Below are positions 54,450 to 64,000 of a stretch of DNA of 64,000 bases, piece after piece; position 1 is the first letter of the stretch, and each line of letters opens with the position of its first letter. A program made the position numbers and the translations under genes. Under the pieces are notes generated by a model. It searched no databases. It was not told where the DNA came from and was given only the letters and a program-made list of their open reading frames with translations. This stretch comes from Gavia stellata (lineage: Eukaryota; Chordata; Aves; Gaviiformes; Gaviidae): positions 1,216,155 through 1,280,154 of the forward strand of contig NC_082596.1 in assembly GCF_030936135.1 (NCBI RefSeq). Direction: 5' to 3'.

Positions 54450-55810
54450 CATTTATGAGCGCTCATGTGTAACTGGGGAGGTCCCAGTTGACTGGAGGTT
54501 AGCAAATGTGATGCCCATCTGCAAGAAGGGCCACAAGGAGGGTCTGGGGAACTCCAGGCCTGTTAGTGTGAGGTCAGTTCCATGAAAGGGTATGGAGCAG
54601 ATCATCTTGAGTGCCATCACACAGCACATACAGGACAAGGAGGCAATCAGGCCCAGTCAGGATGGGTTTGTGAAAGGCAGGTCCTGCTTGACTCACCTGA
54701 TCTCCTCCTGTGACAAGGTGAGCTGCTTAGTGGATGAGGGAAAGGCTGTGGATGTTGTTTACCTGGACTGTTGTAAAGCCTTTGACACCATTTCCCGAAC
54801 CATTCCGGTGGAGAAACTGGCTGCTCGTGGCTTGGACGGGCATACTGTTTGCTGGGTAAAAAACTGTCTGGATGGCCGGGCCCAAAGAGTTGTGGTGAAT
54901 GGAGTTAAATCCAGTTGGCGGCTGGTCACAAATGGTGTACCCCTGGACTCACTATTGGGGTCAGTTCAGTTTAAGGATCTACAGAGGGCTGTGGACAGGC
55001 TGGGTCGATGGGCCGAGGCCAGTTGTATGAGATTCAATGAGGCTCAGTGCTGGGTCCTGCACTTGAGTGACAACAACTCCATGCAAGGCTACAGGCTTGG
55101 GGAAGAGTGGCTGGAAAGCTGCCCTGCAGAAAAGGACCTGGGGGTGCTGGTTGACAGCCAGCTGAACAGGAGCCAGCAGTGTGCCCAGGTGGCCTCGAAG
55201 GCCCATGGCATCCTGGCCTGTATCAGAAATAGTGTGGCCAGCAGGAGTAGGGAAGTGGTTGTCCCCCTGTACGCTGCGATGGTGAGGCCGCCCCTCGAAT
55301 CCTGTGTTCAGTTTTGGGCCCTTAAGTCTACAAGAAAGAGATGGAGTAGCTGGAGAGTGTCCAAGGAAGAGCAACGGAGCTGGTGAAGGGTCCATAGAAG
55401 AAGACTTATGAGGAGCGGCTGAGGGAACTGGGGTTGTTTAGCCTGGAGAAGAGGAGCCTCAGGGGAGACCTTATCGGTCTCTGCAACTACCTGAAAGGAG
55501 ATTGTGACAAGCTGGGATTCAGTCTCTTCTCCCTACTAAGGAGTGATAGGACGAGAGGAAACGGCTTCATGTTGCACCAGGGGAGGTTTTCATAGGATAC
55601 TTAGAATGCTTTCTTCATTAAAAGGGTTGTCAAGCCTTGGAACAGGCTGCCCAGGGAAGTGGTTGAGTCACCATCCCTGGAGGTATTTGAAAGACATGTA
55701 GACGTGGCGCTTGGGGTGACTGTTTATTGGTGGACTTGGTAGTGTTAGGTTAACGGTTGGAGTCGATGATGTTAATTGTCTTTTCCAAGGTAAAAGTTTC
55801 TGTGATTGTA
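54450..55810 (+). mobile_element. CR1 LINE, RT with catalytic region deleted
   Basis: A 264-aa open frame (54592-55386) runs from RT motif 1 side to the C-terminus but jumps from LLGSVQF to [10 protein letters not shown], losing FADD. The joint is the same as in 15112-16338. Confidence 0.87.
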
Positions 55811-56197
55811 TATGGGGCACCCTGCAAGGGCAGGTGAGTTTCTGGAGAGCCCATGAGTGTGGCAAGAGGCAGAAGAGGATTGGGGCCCTGGTGAGCGAGG
55901 GCCTTTGGGGTTTTTACTTGAGGTGAGTGCCGAGGGGTGAGCTTCTTTCCCTGCATAGTGTTTGAGACGCAGAAAGAGAATTTGGAGATCGCCGAAGGGA
56001 GTTGTAGGCGAGCATGCAGCACGTGGCTGCAGAGCCATAGCCCTGGTGGTGGTGGGTGCATGCCAAAGGGTTGATGAATGGCCAGGCCTGCCTGGATTGA
56101 GCTGAAGTGAGTGTTTTGCAGGCTGTTTGTCAGGCGAGCAGTGCTTGTTCCTGAGGAAGATGAAGGGAGGTAGGACAGAGTGCTGTGCGACTGGGTG
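55811..56197. other. Ancestral spacer between CR1 copies
   Basis: As 16339-16727; no gene. Confidence 0.55.
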
Positions 56198-56968
56198 TCC
56201 GCAAGCCCACGGGGCCTGACAGGTTGCAGCCAGGAATTCCAAGGGAGAGGGCTGATGGCCTTGTGAGGCTGGTGCTCATTGTCTTGGAATGGTGATGTGC
56301 CTTGGAGCAGTTCCTGAAGACTGGTAGAGAGCTCGTATCTTGAAGAAGGTCAAGATGGAGGATCGTGGAAAGTAGAGGCTGGTGAGCTTGACCTCATTTC
56401 TGGGGAAGGTGATTGAGGAAATCCTTCTGGAAAGCACTATCAGGCCCAGGAAGTGCAAGAAGGTGCTGGAGAGCCGTCAGCGTGGATTTCCAAAGGTAAA
56501 ACGGTGTTTGACCAAACTCTGTGCCTTCAAGGTTGAAGTGACTGGGTGTTGGACGAGGGGAAAGCAGTGGCTGTTGTTGAGCTGTACTGGAATGAAGCCT
56601 TTGTCAGTGTCTCCCACTACGTGCTCCTAGAGAAGCTGAGAAAGTATGGGTTGCGTAAGTGGCCAGTGAGGGGGAGTGCAAAGTGGCTGAAGGGCTGGGC
56701 CCAGAGCCTTGTGATCAGTGTCAGGAGAAGAGGCCATGTGCACAAGCGAAAAGAGATGGAATTCCGTGAGCAAAGAAGGCAAGGCTTTCCCAGAGTGAGG
56801 GTGGTCCAGGAGTAAAAGAGGTGGTGGAGTCTCTGTCCTTGGAGATACTGAAAACCCGAGTGGCCATGGCCCCAGACAACCTGCTGTAGGGGGCCGTACT
56901 TGAGCAGCGGGTTTGAAGAACATGTTCTCCAGAGGTTCCTGCCGAACTACATGATTCTGTGATTCTGT
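56198..56968 (+). mobile_element. CR1 LINE, RT start joined to 3' end
   Basis: Same deleted CR1 as at 16728-17496. Confidence 0.8.
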
Positions 56969-57283
56969 TGGCTGGGAGGGCAGGAGAGTCATTGTAGGGA
57001 AGAGAGTTAGTCAAGGGTGTGCTGGCATGGATAGAGTTTGTGAGAGGTGTACGAAGGTGAGCGTTATTGCGTCAAAGGCTTTGAGCAAGTGGTGGGCTTG
57101 CGTAATGTTCTGGAAGCCACGGGGCACCGGTGTTGGTGGTGGCATATTTCGTAAGAGAGGTCTTGTGGCCCCTTTCCCCCCACCCTGATGACCTACTAAG
57201 CCCTGTTTTTTCTTGGGTGAAGTTGGAAAAGCCTTGTGAGAAGAAAGGAAGTGGAGGCGTTTGAGGCTGGGATGCAGGAGAAG
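56969..57283. other. 3' flank of keratin copy 11
   Basis: Common flank type; no gene. Confidence 0.6.
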
Positions 57284-57289
57284 TTTATT
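57284..57289 (-). terminator. Poly(A) signal, keratin copy 11
   Basis: AATAAA on the minus strand (CTCAATAAACTTC). Confidence 0.85.
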
Positions 57290-57558
57290 GAGGGGAAAGA
57301 GTGAAAATGCAGGAGCACCAAGTGGAGGGGAGTTGGTGTGAGGTGCAAAGAAGGAGGTGGTAGAAGACGAGAAGGTACATGGGCCATGTTTCCAGGCAGC
57401 CCGGGCAGGCCCCTTCCCTGCTTCCTTGCTTGGTGCCTTGAGAGGAGGAGTTGTGGACGGCCGGTCGACATGCCAGGAAGGGCCAGAGTTGCATCCTCAA
57501 TCCATGCTGTGGCTTCCCGGATGTGGGTGGTTGGTGTCAGGGGTGGTGACGAGGGCCC

Positions 57559-57867
57559 TTAGCAGGGGTAACAGCCTCTTCTGCCACCGAAGCAGCCCAG
57601 GCCTCCAAAGCCATAGCCGTAGCCGAAGCCTCCGGAGGAGACAGGCACTCCCTGGGAGCTGAGGATGTTGCCCACGGCAGCGGATGAGGAGGATCCGACG
57701 GCGGTGTTCTGTGGGAAGGAGCTGAGGATGGGTCCTGGCAGGGTGACAACCACGGTGGAAGGCTGGATGACGACGCGGGAGTCCTCGCACTGCCTGACAC
57801 AGGGCTCGTTGCAGCTGTTAGCCAGCGGGGTGGGTCCGCAGGGGCGGCAGAGGTCGTAGCAGGCCAT
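57559..57867 (-). CDS. Feather beta-keratin, copy 11 (PSTVVV type, 102 aa)
   Basis: N17, PSTVVV core, V76 and GYGYGF tail. Intron 57888-58086 (199 bp, the shortest), TATA-like CATAAAA at 58151-58157, poly(A) signal 57284-57289. The 3' UTR and flank match copy 6 (GGGGAAAGAG after the poly(A) signal). The upstream LTR block and young CR1 run to the window edge and match the copy 6-7 spacer closely. Confidence 0.97.
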   Translation of the reverse strand: MACYDLCRPCGPTPLANSCNEPCVRQCEDSRVVIQPSTVVVTLPGPILSSFPQNTAVGSSSSAAVGNILSSQGVPVSSGGFGYGYGFGGLGCFGGRRGCYPC

Positions 57868-58150
57868 GTCTGTGGTGTGGAGGGTCCCTGGAAGAGAGGG
57901 TGTTGAGGAAGCAGAGGGGAATGGGGGTTCGAGGGGTAGGAGGGTGAGGGAGTGAGGTGGCTTGCTGTGGGGCTGTGGGGAGCATGGTGGTGGGGAGGCA
58001 TCAGGGCTGTGAGTGTGGGGTCAGAGTGTGCTGGAAGAAGGGGCCAGGTGGGTGAGGAGAAGGAGGGGAAGGGGTTTCAGGCTCACCTTGTTGACCGTGG
58101 AGGTGAAGGCGTCAGGAGAAGTGTGTGAGGGAGAGAGGCTCTGGGCTGAC

Positions 58151-58157
58151 TTTTATG
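58151..58157 (-). promoter_or_regulatory. TATA-like box, keratin copy 11
   Basis: CATAAAA on the minus strand followed by GTCAGCCC. Confidence 0.75.
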
Positions 58158-58683
58158 CTGGTCCCAAAGGGGCGCGACCATCTTTGCGCATGTCAGCATT
58201 TTTCAGCAAGCAGCTGTTACATGCCACAACCTCGTGAGTAATAAGTTGGGACGCATTTTCCTCCCTGAAATTCTGCAATTTCATGTCCTCCTCTTGAGGA
58301 CATGTCCGCTTGGCCCAGGCGGCAGCTTTTAAGTGAGAGTATTAGAGGCCAAAGGCTGGTGTTGATGGCACGTGTCAGGGCAGGTAGAAGTCATAACCAA
58401 AGCATAATAGAGATGGGGTGTCGTCAGTGATGTCATCCCGTGGCACTCGTGTGGTGTGGTTTTCGGGTGCGTTGTGAAGAGGGGGCCCATTTCCTCGCCT
58501 CTCTGTCAGGCTGGTCTGGGCTTTGGAGGTGTGCCAGGCATGAGGCGCTGCCCCTTCCAATGTGTTCGGTTACTCCACACACTGCTGCCAACTCGCTAAG
58601 CCTGGCCTTAGGCCTGGCCTTTCCCGTTGGATGTGCTCTGTGGGTGCCTTGGTGCCCCTCTTGCTTGTAGGCTTTTAGCTGGG
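58158..58683. other. Promoter-proximal spacer of keratin copy 11
   Basis: Even-type spacer; no gene. Confidence 0.6.
58298..58307. promoter_or_regulatory. GGACATGTCC palindrome, copy 11
   Basis: Perfect palindrome 141 bp from the TATA-like box, with the full 9-bp-arm inverted repeat as in copy 2. Confidence 0.33.
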
Positions 58684-59656
58684 TGTGTTGGGTTTCCGTG
58701 GCAAGGTTTTGGTAGCGAAGGGGCTACAGGGGTGGCTTCTGTGAGAAGGCTCCAGAAGCTTCCCCAGTGTCTGATAGAGCCAATGCTGGGTAGGTCCAAG
58801 ATGGAGCTGCTAGTGGCCAAACGTGAGCCAATCAGCAACGGTGGTTGCGCCTCTGTGCTAAACATATTTACAAAGGGGAAAAATCTGCTGCGCTATATTA
58901 ACTGGATGAGAGAAGGGAGAAGGCGCTGGAGCCGAGATTCCCTGCAGCCTGTGGTGAAGACCATGGTAGAGCAGATTGTCCTCCTGCAGCCCATGAAGGT
59001 CCATGGTGGAGCAGACATCCACCTGCAGCCCATTGAGGACCTGACACCGGAGCAGGTAGATGCATCCGAAGGAGGCTGTGACCCCATGTATAGCTCTGCT
59101 GGAGCAGGTCTTCTAGCCGGACCTGTGACGCCACGGGCGATCCATGCTGGAGCAGTCCGTTCCTGAGGGTCTGCACCTCGTGGAAAGGAGCCATGCTGGA
59201 GCAGTTTGTGAATAACTGCAGCCCGTGGGAAGGAGCCATGTTGGAGAAGTTTGTGAAGGACTGTCTCCCATGGTTGGGACCGCACAGTGGAGCAAGGAAG
59301 AATCAGCAGAGACAACGTGTGATGAGCTGACCACAACCTGCATTCCCTGTCGCCCTGCGCTGCAGAGGAGGAGGAGGTAGAGAATTTGGGCGTGAAGTTG
59401 AGGCCAGAAGAAGGGAGGGATGGCAGGAAGGTGTTTTAGGATTAGGTTTTACTTCTCATTATTCTACTCTTAATTTCTATTGGCAATACGTTAAATTAAT
59501 TTTTCCCTTGACGGTAATTGGTGAGTGATCTCCCTGTCCTTATCTCGACCCAGGAGCCCTTGGTGTATTATTTTTCTCCCCCTGTCCAGCTGAGGAGAGG
59601 CAGTGATAGAGCGGCTTGGTGGGCACCGGGCATCCAGCCCAGGTGAACCCACCACA
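58684..59656 (+). mobile_element. Solo LTR of an avian endogenous retrovirus (block copy E)
   Basis: Same family and junctions as copy A; 973 bp; its 5' flank GCTGGG is the closest of the five to the empty site near 37388. Relic. Confidence 0.75.
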
Positions 59657-60170
59657 GAGCCCCACCTTCCCAGCAGAGCAGGGTCAGGGGCTTGTTCCTG
59701 CACCTGGTGCTCAGTGCCCCATGCTGTGGTGCAGGGTCCCCACGGTGAGGAGGATGGTGAGCTCACAGAGGGGGCTCTCTGTGTGACCTCAGAGCAGAGG
59801 GATGGTGGCTTGGGGTCCCCTGCACAGGTGGTCCAGGGACCCTGCAGCAGTGGGGATGGTGGTCGGGAGACTCTCGCATGGGACCCTGCAGTGAAGAGGG
59901 GATGGTGGTGTGGGGATCCCCCCAAGGGTTCAGCTGGGGACCCCACAGCAAGGTGAGACCGTGGCCTGGGGACTCCCATATCGCTGGAAGCTGGGCACGG
60001 TGACACGGGACCCTGTGTGTGTGGCCCTGGCACCCCGCCGTGAAGGAAGATGGTGTCATGGGGACTGCCAGGAGATTGGTCTGGGGAACACAGCAAGGGG
60101 GCACAGGACAGGGGACCCTGCGTGGGTGTCCCTGGCACCCTGCAGCAAGGACAAGAAGTGCAGGGTCTGT
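59657..60170. repeat. Decayed GC-rich minisatellite (copy E)
   Basis: As copy A. Confidence 0.6.
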
Positions 60171-60474
60171 TGATGTATTTATTGATGTCAGCTTTTTTTG
60201 TGGGGTGTTATTTAATCAGGGCCTTTTCCCTCCCTCTTGCCCCTCTGAGGTCTCTAACTTCTTCCGTGTGAGGGGTTTGGGTTGGGTTTTGGCAGCATTT
60301 CTACTCATTCATTCCCTCGTTCACCTCCCACCCCTCCCAGCAGTTGTTTTGGGGGCTGTTTTGTGAAGATTACCTATTTATTGGACTGGAGGTGTTGATT
60401 TTGGGGTGCTGAGAGTGGCCTTCTGGAAGCTTCCAGGAGCTTCTGCAGCAGCTGGTGCCTGTCAGCCATCCCCT
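60171..60474. other. Unique spacer between minisatellite and CCAAT cluster (copy E)
   Basis: As 10791-11094. Confidence 0.5.
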
Positions 60475-60718
60475 GATTGGCAGGTTGTTAGCTGCCTCCC
60501 GATTGGCAGGTTGTTAGCTGCCTCCCGATTGGCTGGTCGCTGAGGGTGCTGAGGCAGTGCCTGGCTGTGGTGAGGGAAGGCTGCGGCCGCGGGGCTGAGG
60601 CTGGTGAGCTCTGGGAGAGCTGGTGAGGCCCGTGAGAGGCCCAGGGGGAGCGGGAGCGGCAGGCAGGGGAGGCTGGGAGTGACCGCCTGTGGGGTCTTTC
60701 TTTGGGCTGAGTGCCGAG
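60475..60718. promoter_or_regulatory. Triple inverted CCAAT array with GC-rich tail (copy E)
   Basis: GATTGG at 60475, 60501 and 60527, then GC-rich sequence into the CR1 junction. Confidence 0.4.
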
Positions 60719-63652
60719 ATGTGAAGGGGGCAGGGGATGAAACCAGGCTGCCTAGAGATGAGCCTGGGGGTGGCGTGCCGATGTTGGGGGCGAAATCGAT
60801 AGCCCAGCTCAAGTGCATGTACTCCTGTGCACGCAGCATGGGCAGCAAACAGGAGGAGCTGGACGCCGTTCTGCAGCAGGAGAGCTATGATGTAGTCGCC
60901 ATCACAGAAACATGGTGGGACGACTCACATGACTGGGGTGCTGCAATGGATGGCTATAAGCTCTTCAGGAGGGATAGGCAAGGAAGGAGAGGTGGTGGGG
61001 TGGCTCTCTGTATGTTAGGGAGTGTTTTGATTGTAGAGAGGTCAACGATTGTGACGACAAGATTGAATGTTTATGGGTAAGGATGAGGGGGAAGGCTAAC
61101 AAGGCAGATATCCTGCTGGGTGTCTGTTGTAGACCACCCAACGAGGACGAAGAAGCCGACGAAGCGTTCTACGAGCGACTGTCAGAAGTCTCACGATCGC
61201 AAGCTCTTGTTGTTGTGAGGAAGTGAACTTACCGGATGTCTGCTGGAATTATAACACAGCCGAGAGAAACCAGTCGCGGAGGTTGCTGGAGTGTGTGGAA
61301 GATAACTTCCTGACACAGCTGGTAAGCGAGTCCACCAGGGGAGGTGCCCTGCTTGACCTGCTGTTTACAAACAGAGAGGGTCTGGTGGGAGAAGTGATGG
61401 TCAGAGGCCGTCTTGGGCTTAGTGACCATGAAATGATAGAGTTCTTAATTCTTGTTGAAGTAAGGAGGGGCGGTCAGCAAAACCATTACCATGGACTTCT
61501 GGAGGGCAGACTTCGGCCTGTTCTGGACACTGATTGAGAGGGTCCCTTGGGAGACGGTCCTATAGGGCAAAGGGGCCCAGGAAGTCTGGACCTTCTTCAA
61601 GAAGGAAATCTTGAAGGCGCAGGAGCAGGCATTCCCCATGTGCCGTAAGAAGAGCCGTCGGGGAAGATGACCGGCCTGGCTGAACGGGGAGCTTTTGCTG
61701 GGACTCAGGAAAAAAAGGAGAGTTTATCACCTTTGGAAGAAGGGGCAGGCAACTGAAGAAGAGTACAAGGCCCTCGTTAGGTCATGCAGAGCTGGAATTA
61801 GAAAGGCAAAGGCACAGCTAGAGCTCAATCTGACCATGATTGTAAAGGGATAACAAAAAATGTTTCTATAAATACTTTAACAACAAAAAAGAGCCAAGGA
61901 GAATCTCCATCCTTTACTGGATGCGGAAGGGAACATTGTCACGAAGGATGAGTAAAAGGCTGAGGTGCTCAATGCCGCCTTTGCCTCAGTCTTTAATAGC
62001 CAGACCAGGTATCCTCAGGGTATTCGTCTCCCTGAGCTGGAAGACAAGGATGGAGAGCAAAGTAAACTCCCCGTGATCCAGGAGGAAGCTATTAAGAACC
62101 TGCTATGCCACCTGGACACTCCCAGGTCTATGGGGCCTGATGGCATCCACCCAAGGGTGTTGAGGGAGCTGGCAGAGGAGCTTGCCAAGCCACTCTCCAT
62201 CATTTATCAACGGTCCTGGTTAAAAGGGGAGGTCTGAACGGCTGGAGGCTTGCCAGCGTGACGCCCATCCACAAGAAGGGCCAGAAGGATGATCCGGGGA
62301 ACTACAGGCCTGTCAGCCTGACCTCGGTGCCAGGGAAGATTATGGAGAGGTTCATCCTGAGGGCACTCACAGGGCACATGCAGGACAACCAAGGGATCAG
62401 GCCCAGCCAGCACGGGTTCATGAAAGGCAGGTCCTGCTTGACTAACCTGATCTCCTTCTATGAGCAGGTGACCCACCTAGTGGATGAGGGGAAGGCCATC
62501 GATGTTGTCTACCTGGACTTTAGTAAAGCCTTCGACACTGTCTCCCACAGTATTCTTCTGGAAAAGCTGGCGACTCGTGGCTGGGACATGTGCACTCTTC
62601 GCTGGGTAGAAAACTGGCTGGACGGCCGAGCCCAGAGAGTCATGGTGAATGGAGTGAAATCCAGTTGGCGGCCGGTGACAAGCGGAGTCCCCCAGACTCA
62701 GTTTTGGGGCCGGTCTTCTTTAATCTCTCTATCGATGATCTGGATGAGGGGATCGAGTGCTCCCTTGGCATGTTTGGAGACGACACCAGGTCGGGCGGGA
62801 GTGTTGATCTCTTTGAGGGTAGGAAGGCTCTGCAGAGGGATCTGGACAGGCTGGATGGATGGGCTGAGGCCAATTGGATGAGGTTCAACAAGGCCAAGTG
62901 CTGAGTCCTGCACTTGGGCCACAACAACCCCATGCAAGGCTACAGGCTTGTGGAGGAGTGGCTGGAAAGCTGCCCTGCAGAAAAGGACCTGGGGGTGTTG
63001 ATTGACAGTCAGCTGAATAGGAGCCAGCAGTGTGCCCAGGTGGCCAAGAAGGCCAACGGCATCCTGGCCTGTATCAGAAATGGTGTGGCCAGCAGGAGTA
63101 GGGAGGTGATCGTGCCCCTGTCCACGGTGCTGGTGAGGCCGTACCTCAAATCCTTTGTTCAGGTTTTGGGCCCTTCACTCCAAGAAGGACGTTGAAGTGC
63201 TGGAGCATGTCCAGAGAAGGGCGACGAAGCTGGTGAGGGGTCTGGAGCACAAGTCTGATGAGGAGCGGCTGAGGGAACTGGGGTTGTTTAGCCTGGAGAA
63301 GAGGAGGCTGAGGGGAGACCTCATCGGCTCTCTACAACTACCTGAAAGGAGGTTGCAGAGAGGTGGGTGTTGGTCCCTTCTCCCAAGTGACGAGTGACAG
63401 GACTAGAGGAAATGGCCTCAAGTTATGCCGGGGGAAGTTCAGGCTGGATATTAGGAAAAATTTCTTTACTGAGAGAGTGGAGAAACACTGGAAAAGGCTG
63501 CCCAGGGAGCTGGTGGAGTCACATTCATTAGAGGTGTTCAAGGAACGTGGCACTGTGGGACATGGTTTAGTGGGCATGGTGGTGTTAGTTGATGGTTGGA
63601 CATGATGATCTTACAGGTCTTTTCCAACCTTAGTGATTCTGTGTGATTCTGT
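60719..63652 (+). mobile_element. CR1 LINE with endonuclease and RT, broken
   Basis: Same insertion as 21252 and 32620; shares the RT frame breaks of the 32620 copy, but motif C is FGDD here (FGDN there). Confidence 0.9.
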
Positions 63653-63767
63653 AATCCCGACTGGCCATGGCGCCAGACAACCTGCTGTAGGTGGCCCTGC
63701 TTGAGGAGCGGGGTTGAAGCACATGGTCTCCAGAGGTTCCTGCCAAACTACATGATTCTGTGATTCT
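63653..63767 (+). mobile_element. Old CR1 3' tail remnant
   Basis: As 35558-35672, nearly identical. Confidence 0.7.
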
Positions 63768-64000
63768 GTTTGCTGGGAGGGCAGGAGAGTCATTGTAGGG
63801 AAGAGAGTTAGTCAAGGGTGTTCTGGCACGGGGAGACTTTGTGAGAGGCATATGAAGGTGTGCATTATTGCGCCAAAGGCTTTGAGCAACTGGTGGGCTT
63901 GCGTAATGTTCTGGAAGCCACGAGGCACCGGTGTTGGTGGTGGCATATTTTGTACGATAGGTCTTGTGGCCCCTTTCCACCCACCCTGATGATCTATTAG
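63768..64000. other. 3' flank of a further keratin gene outside the window
   Basis: Matches 35673-35905 left of copy 7. By that spacing the next coding region would begin about 360 bp past the window edge. Confidence 0.65.

Larger units (their letters stand above)
52766..64000 (-). repeat. Higher-order keratin dimer unit, copies 10-11 (cut by window edge)
   Basis: At least 11.2 kb. The last 0.4 kb matches the 3' flank of copy 7 at 35.5-35.9 kb, so the next gene should lie just past the edge. Confidence 0.8.

Noticed and set aside
1-64000. tRNA, rRNA, CRISPR or bacterial-type operons
   Set aside because: None seen; the window is vertebrate repeat and keratin DNA throughout.

Overview
This window is bird genomic DNA: a tandem array of feather-type beta-keratin (corneous beta-protein) genes in spacers built almost entirely from CR1 LINE copies, solo LTRs and old unique spacer. 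Evidence for a bird is the protein family ([10 protein letters not shown] start, Cys-rich ends, proline-turn beta core, Gly/Tyr tail) and the many CR1 copies with ATTCTGTG-type 3' ends. The species cannot be fixed from sequence alone.

Eleven intact keratin genes lie on the minus strand at 2793-3095, 8254-8562, 14133-14441, 18056-18364, 24872-25174, 29476-29784, 36265-36567, 42036-42344, 46615-46923, 53042-53350 and 57559-57867 (copies 1-11). Each has the classical feather-keratin layout: a TATA-like box, a noncoding exon 1 of about 40 nt, a 199-209 bp intron, and exon 2 holding 20 nt of leader and the whole 100-102 codon reading frame, then a 3' UTR ending at AATAAA. A twelfth gene survives only as a 3' UTR remnant (39421-41045). 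A thirteenth should start just beyond the right edge.

The array has a higher-order period of about 11 kb containing two genes. Odd positions (1, 3, 5, 8, 10) encode a PPAVLV core and have short CR1-rich spacers upstream. Even positions (2, 4, 6, 9, 11) encode a PSTV(V/L)V core and are followed by a conserved block: a solo LTR, a decayed GC-rich minisatellite and a GC-rich segment with three inverted CCAAT boxes exactly 26 bp apart. Copy 7 sits in an odd position but is mosaic, with a copy 2-like 5' side and a copy 1/5-like 3' side. The ghost gene holds the matching even position, so the alternation is complete once both are recognised.

Spacers, left to right: copies 1-2 hold CR1 in both orientations, an unassigned AT-rich insert and a solo LTR with a 5-bp target duplication. 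Copies 2-3 and 9-10 hold the LTR/minisatellite/CCAAT block, a minus CR1 and an old plus CR1. Copies 4-5, 6-7 and 11-end hold the same block followed by a younger CR1 carrying endonuclease and reverse-transcriptase sequence that replaced about 2 kb of older spacer. Copies 3-4, 5-6, 8-9 and 10-11 hold two plus CR1 copies and, in three of four, a short minus CR1. No gene other than keratin and transposon genes was recognised.
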